Assembly (NCBI GenBank): GCA_947070915.1
Contig: CAMTDY010000179.1
Span: 1-5,519, forward strand
Direction: 5' to 3'
Source of the DNA: an uncultured Roseburia sp.
GTDB taxonomy: Bacteria > Bacillota > Clostridia > Lachnospirales > Lachnospiraceae
Length of the DNA: 5,519 nt
Of the stretch, positions 5,345 through 5,519 are shown piece by piece (the first letter of the stretch is position 1; each line of letters starts with the position of its first letter). The notes below the pieces were generated by a model. The model was not told the origin of the DNA. It was given only the letters and a program-made list of their open reading frames with translations, and searched no databases. A program made the position numbers and the translations under genes.

Positions 5345-5519
5345 TCACACCACCTTGTCCATAACAAGATATTTCTGCCCGCCACTGGCGCGGATCAGAG
5401 CAGCTTTATCACCTTTTTCCAAACCCGCTTCAGAAGCAGTTTTGGTTATTATAAGAAAATCGTCATCCAGGATAGCCTTGTTAGAAATTTTTATCCTAAG
5501 CGGTTTAGCTTCCGCCACA
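5345..5519 (-). CDS. xkdR: C-terminal end of an XkdR-like tail protein (DUF2577), cut by the window edge
   Basis: An open frame of 58 codons enters from the right edge and ends at TGA on 5347-5345. It encodes AEAKPLRIKISNKAILDDDFLIIT, then KTASEAGLEKGDKAALIRASGGQKYLVMDKVV at the C terminus. The succession PL-R-I, ILDDDFLI-T and L-GDK-LIR-GGQ-Y-V-D is characteristic of the DUF2577 family of small beta-barrel-like proteins that precede XkdS in PBSX-type phages. About half of the usual roughly 110 residues are missing. The family assignment rests on recalled pattern and on gene order. Confidence 0.8.
   Translation of the reverse strand, partial: VAEAKPLRIKISNKAILDDDFLIITKTASEAGLEKGDKAALIRASGGQKYLVMDKVV

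Overview
The window is the 3' end of a contractile-tail (myovirus-type) prophage or tailocin late operon, all on the minus strand. The gene order and protein families match the Bacillus PBSX arrangement xkdR-xkdS-xkdT-xkdU-tail fibre-xhlA-type protein-holin-amidase. This order, the moderately AT-rich sequence, strong AGGAGG-type ribosome binding sites and 4-8 bp gene overlaps point to a Firmicutes host, most likely a clostridial (for example gut Lachnospiraceae) bacterium. The host assignment is inference. No integrase, capsid or attachment site is in view, so an intact prophage, a decaying prophage and an R-type tailocin cannot be told apart.

Reading down the minus strand from the right edge: the C-terminal end of an XkdR-like DUF2577 protein (cut by the window edge), an XkdS/gp25-like baseplate wedge protein, an XkdT/gp47-like baseplate J protein, an XkdU-like DUF2313 tail protein, and a 575-residue tail fibre. 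The fibre ends in a peptidase-G2-type self-cleaving chaperone domain. An intrinsic terminator (1563-1582) and a perfect 14-bp palindrome (1547-1560) separate the tail genes from a compact lysis cassette: a membrane-anchored coiled-coil protein, an r1t-type holin and a single-domain zinc amidase. Sampled lines suggest a GC mosaic: about 53% GC in the lysis genes, as low as 27-42% in the baseplate genes, and about 32% in the last gene.

Downstream of the amidase is a second terminator (about 451-491). It is followed by a well-formed extended -10 promoter and an AT-rich gene of unknown function with an excellent Shine-Dalgarno. This gene is a separately transcribed 'moron'-type unit at the prophage edge. 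Only its first 105 codons are present. Its leader has two notable arrangements: phased 10-bp repeats carrying TGTCGAA (the Spo0A-box core) just upstream of -35, and a 13-bp inverted repeat whose two arms lie at the -35 and at the ribosome binding site.

Bases 1-46 are not biological. They are an Illumina Nextera i7 adapter: the end of P7, an 8-base index, and the transposase read-2 sequence with the Tn5 mosaic end. The contig therefore stops artificially inside the last gene, and any automatic translation of that gene runs into adapter-encoded residues. Apart from this, I see a conventional phage module. The least explained part is the terminal gene and its control region.
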